Source: UBA1425 sp045537495 (lineage in GTDB: Bacteria > Bacillota > Clostridia > Oscillospirales > Acutalibacteraceae). From it: a stretch of 8,855 bases of DNA. Positions 6,975 through 8,855 of the stretch are shown piece after piece; position 1 is the first letter of the stretch, and the number at the start of each line of letters is the position of its first letter. The position numbers and the translations under genes were made by a program. The stretch spans positions 1 to 8,855 of the forward strand of contig JAZSPN010000042.1 of NCBI GenBank assembly GCA_045537495.1. The letters run 5' to 3'. The notes under the pieces were generated by a model. It was given only the letters and a program-made list of their open reading frames with translations, was not told the origin of the DNA and did no database searches.

Positions 6975-8185
6975 TTGGTAATCTCCTTTGAGGATGCACT
7001 GTAATGAATACCCGTAATTATAACGGCGGTCATTCTTACAATATTCAGAATAAGTATTGCCAGGCAGAAAACATAGAGATTAAAGAACATGAGCGAAAGT
7101 GTGCACACGGCAAAAAAAGCAACCGAATATGCGATATTGATATAAAGCTGAACTTTTTCCTTTGCGAATCTCAGTACCGTAACAAGGAGAAGATTCGAAA
7201 TAAAATAGACTATCTGTGCACCGTTTGCAACCACGAAATATCTGCCGGCTTCCTTTGCAACCTCGGGATACAAAAAACCGATGATAATCGGTGACAGAGG
7301 TATAAACAGCAAAAGCACCAGGACTCCGACAAACACCGCCAGCGCCGAGCAAAGCAAAAACTGCCGTCTGCCGAATTTTTCGGTCTTTGCAAGAAATCCT
7401 ATCAGGACACCGCTGACCGGTCCCGTAAGAAGTGCCATCGCTTTTCCGAGCAGTGTTGCCGTGTAATAAACCGTAACCTCTTCGCCCGTGGAAAAGGCAC
7501 TGATAAGAAGTCTGTCCGCATTCAGTGTCAGATTCGAAAAAAGCTGCGAGCCCGTCAGTGCAACACATGATTTTCCGACATCACGAAACCTTTCCGATTT
7601 TTTGAAGTACGGTTTTTTCAGAACTCTTCCCGTAATTCCCACATAAAGAACGGCGGGAATTTCGCAGGAGATTATCGCCGTTTCCCAGTATCCCGTCAAT
7701 TTAAAAAGTCCTGCACCGACGATACTGCCTGCTGCGATTATCATATAAAACACAAAATTTTTTCTGTAATTTACCTGCAAGCGGAAATCGACCTCGGCAT
7801 AATAACGAAGCATCACAAAAATTCCGAGCAGCGGAAACAGCAGGAAGGAAAACGGACGTACGTTATCGAAGAAAAACAGCGACACCGCCGATATCACGGC
7901 GACGGACACTGCCCCCTTGAGAAGAAAACGGTTGAAGTCGCCGTTTTCCGTTTCGAATCTCGGTTTACATGCAAGTCGCGAATAATTTGCGCCGACACCG
8001 ACAGACATTGCCGTTACCGACAAAACGGACAACAGAGTCAGCATATCGCCGAATGCCTCATCGCCGATATTTCTGTTGATAAACGGGTACAGCACAAACT
8101 GTAAGACACAGTTATATATGCCCATAGCAATAACGCTAAGGACAATACTCTCCAGAAACTTGTTGCGGTCAGTATTTGTTCTCAT
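6971..8185 (-). CDS. Polysaccharide/lipid-linked oligosaccharide flippase (Wzx-like, MOP superfamily)
   Basis: The 404-residue protein is an integral membrane exporter of the multidrug/oligosaccharidyl-lipid/polysaccharide flippase superfamily. I count about eleven to twelve hydrophobic segments by eye, for example residues 12-34, 46-66, 87-106, 112-129, 144-161, 168-186, 275-305, 316-337 and 348-395. Charged loops such as RDVGKSCVALTGSQLFSN (201-218) lead into NADRLLISAF (222-231), a pattern common in Wzx-type proteins. It should flip an undecaprenyl-linked sugar unit, but no glycosyltransferase is nearby to indicate which. The start is ATG at 8185; a TTG start at 8227 would add 14 residues but lies inside the promoter spacer. 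The Shine-Dalgarno before 8185 is weak (GGGA seven bases away). It is the first gene of the operon and overlaps the pyruvyl transferase by four bases (ATGA). Confidence 0.88.
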   Translation of the reverse strand: MRTNTDRNKFLESIVLSVIAMGIYNCVLQFVLYPFINRNIGDEAFGDMLTLLSVLSVTAMSVGVGANYSRLACKPRFETENGDFNRFLLKGAVSVAVISAVSLFFFDNVRPFSFLLFPLLGIFVMLRYYAEVDFRLQVNYRKNFVFYMIIAAGSIVGAGLFKLTGYWETAIISCEIPAVLYVGITGRVLKKPYFKKSERFRDVGKSCVALTGSQLFSNLTLNADRLLISAFSTGEEVTVYYTATLLGKAMALLTGPVSGVLIGFLAKTEKFGRRQFLLCSALAVFVGVLVLLLFIPLSPIIIGFLYPEVAKEAGRYFVVANGAQIVYFISNLLLVTVLRFAKEKVQLYINIAYSVAFFAVCTLSLMFFNLYVFCLAILILNIVRMTAVIITGIHYSASSKEITK

Positions 8186-8215
8186 AACAAAATCCCATTT
8201 TATCTTTATACAGTT

Positions 8216-8244
8216 ATGATATACCAAAATCCTCTAATAATCAA
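8216..8244 (-). promoter_or_regulatory. Sigma-A-like promoter of the flippase operon
   Basis: On the - strand TTGATT (8239-8244) and TATCAT (8216-8221) are separated by exactly 17 bases, matching the -35 at four of six and the -10 at five of six positions. Transcription should begin near 8209, which leaves about 24 bases before the ATG at 8185 and supports that start over a TTG at 8227. Confidence 0.6.
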
Positions 8245-8245
8245 G

Positions 8246-8263
8246 TGCTTTACCGTAAAAGCA
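8246..8263. promoter_or_regulatory. Candidate operator: 18-bp dyad between the divergent promoters
   Basis: TGCTTTACCGTAAAAGCA has perfect six-base arms (8246-8251 and 8258-8263) around a six-base centre, with a shifted TTAC-C-GTAA inside (8250-8258). It lies one base beyond the -35 of the flippase promoter and eight bases before the -35 of the lipoprotein promoter, so a bound protein could affect either. There is no matching regulator gene beside it; the role is inferred. Confidence 0.45.
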
Positions 8264-8271
8264 AAAAACTC

Positions 8272-8299
8272 TTGACTTATCGTGATAATATGCTAAACT
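8272..8299 (+). promoter_or_regulatory. Sigma-A promoter of the amino-acid binding lipoprotein gene
   Basis: TTGACT (8272-8277) and TAAACT (8294-8299) are 16 bases apart, and the -10 is preceded by TGC, an extended -10 element. Transcription should start near 8306, about 24 bases before the ATG. Confidence 0.75.
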
Positions 8300-8329
8300 A
8301 TTAATTAATAAAAACACGGAGGAAAATTT

Positions 8330-8855
8330 ATGAAAAAGATAATTTCACTCTTACTCGTATTAGTTATTTCGCTCGGCTTGTTTACGGCTTGCGGACAGGA
8401 AAAGGCGGTTGACGGTACATTCACCGTAGGCTTCGACGCCTCCTATCCTCCCTACGGCTACATGGATGAAAACGGCGAATACACGGGCTTCGACCTTGAC
8501 CTTGCTCAGGAGGTCTGTAACCGTCGCGGCTGGACTCTCGTAAAACAGCCCATCGACTGGAACGCCAAGGACAACGAACTCAACTCGGGTAACATCGACT
8601 GTATCTGGAACGGCTTCACAAGAAACGCCGAACGCGAAAACCAGTATACCTGGTCTGACTATTATGTAAACAACAGCATCGTTCTTCTTGTCAGAAAAGA
8701 TTCCGGCTTCAAGACGAAGGCTGATCTTGCGGGCAAGATTCTCGATGTTCAGGCAGCTTCCTCGGGTGCAACCGCTCTCGAAAAAGATGCGGAATTCACT
8801 TCTTCCCTCGCAAAGGTAATCGAGGTTTCCGATTACAACACCGCCGTCATGGATC
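8330..8855 (+). CDS. Amino-acid ABC transporter substrate-binding lipoprotein (3' partial)
   Basis: The frame stays open to the window end, giving the first 175 residues. Residues 1-21 are a lipoprotein signal: two lysines, a hydrophobic run and the lipobox FTAC, so C21 should be lipidated and the protein anchored outside the membrane. The mature part is a family 3 solute-binding protein (PF00497): FTVGFDASYPPYGYMDENGE (31-50), YTGFDLDLAQEVCNRRGW (51-68), then ELNSGNIDCIWNGFTRNAER (83-102), where R102 takes the place of the arginine that normally binds the ligand carboxylate, and TWSDYYVNN (107-115). It should capture a polar amino acid and deliver it to a permease and ATPase, probably encoded downstream beyond the window. 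The ATG at 8330 has a strong GGAGG (8318-8322). C-ending codons (TTC, GAC, AAC, ATC) are frequent, suggesting high expression. The exact ligand is unknown. Confidence 0.93.
   Translation, partial: MKKIISLLLVLVISLGLFTACGQEKAVDGTFTVGFDASYPPYGYMDENGEYTGFDLDLAQEVCNRRGWTLVKQPIDWNAKDNELNSGNIDCIWNGFTRNAERENQYTWSDYYVNNSIVLLVRKDSGFKTKADLAGKILDVQAASSGATALEKDAEFTSSLAKVIEVSDYNTAVMD

Noticed and set aside
7080..7568. Second - strand open frame inside the flippase gene
   Set aside because: It is out of frame with the flippase, and the flippase frame has the membrane segments and the coupled stop.
4682..8185. Possible anti-phage or toxin system in the operon
   Set aside because: All three products fit known glycan or phosphoester families, and no nuclease, toxin or sensor domain is seen.

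Overview
The window looks like a chromosomal segment of an anaerobic, low-to-mid GC Bacillota bacterium, most likely class Clostridia (gut Oscillospiraceae/Lachnospiraceae-like). The pointers are strong AGGAGG-type ribosome binding sites, sigma-A promoters, an enoate-reductase type flavoenzyme typical of anaerobes, an XRE regulator with a long helical C-terminus, and a lipoprotein amino-acid binding protein. No 16S, tRNA, phage, IS or CRISPR sequence is present, so the taxonomic call is an inference from gene style only.

Layout, left to right. (1) 1-279, + strand: C-terminal end of an unrecognised, probably extracytoplasmic beta-rich protein, AT-richer than the rest. (2) 280-484: a 16-bp palindrome and a nested hairpin that serves as a bidirectional terminator for two convergent genes. 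(3) 485-1588, - strand: XRE-family helix-turn-helix regulator with its own sigma-A promoter (TTGTCT-17-TATTAT) and a dyad over the -35 that may be its operator. (4) 1827-3884, - strand: 685-residue Old Yellow Enzyme/enoate reductase with an Fe-S cysteine cluster and FAD and NAD(P)H domains, GTG start, near-consensus promoter (TTGACA-17-TATTAT) and its own terminator; it is a stand-alone transcription unit. (5) 3954-4628, - strand: TrmO, the tRNA t6A37 methyltransferase. (6) 4682-8185, - strand: a three-gene operon in transcription order of polysaccharide flippase, polysaccharide pyruvyl transferase (ATGA overlap) and metallophosphoesterase with a C-terminal Fn3-like domain, ending in a hairpin that abuts the trmO ribosome binding site. 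(7) 8186-8329: a divergent promoter region with an 18-bp dyad between two promoters. (8) 8330 to the end, + strand: amino-acid ABC transporter substrate-binding lipoprotein, cut off by the window.

Functionally the window mixes three things: cell-surface glycan handling (flippase plus pyruvyl transferase, perhaps with the phosphoesterase), anaerobic reduction of an unsaturated acid or ketone by the flavoenzyme, and housekeeping/transport genes (TrmO, amino-acid uptake). I do not see a clearly new multi-gene system. The points most worth a second look are the metallophosphoesterase whose usual GNH(D/E) motif reads ASHE, the stand-alone flippase/pyruvyl-transferase operon without glycosyltransferases, the long spacing in the flavoenzyme's Fe-S motif, and the candidate operators.
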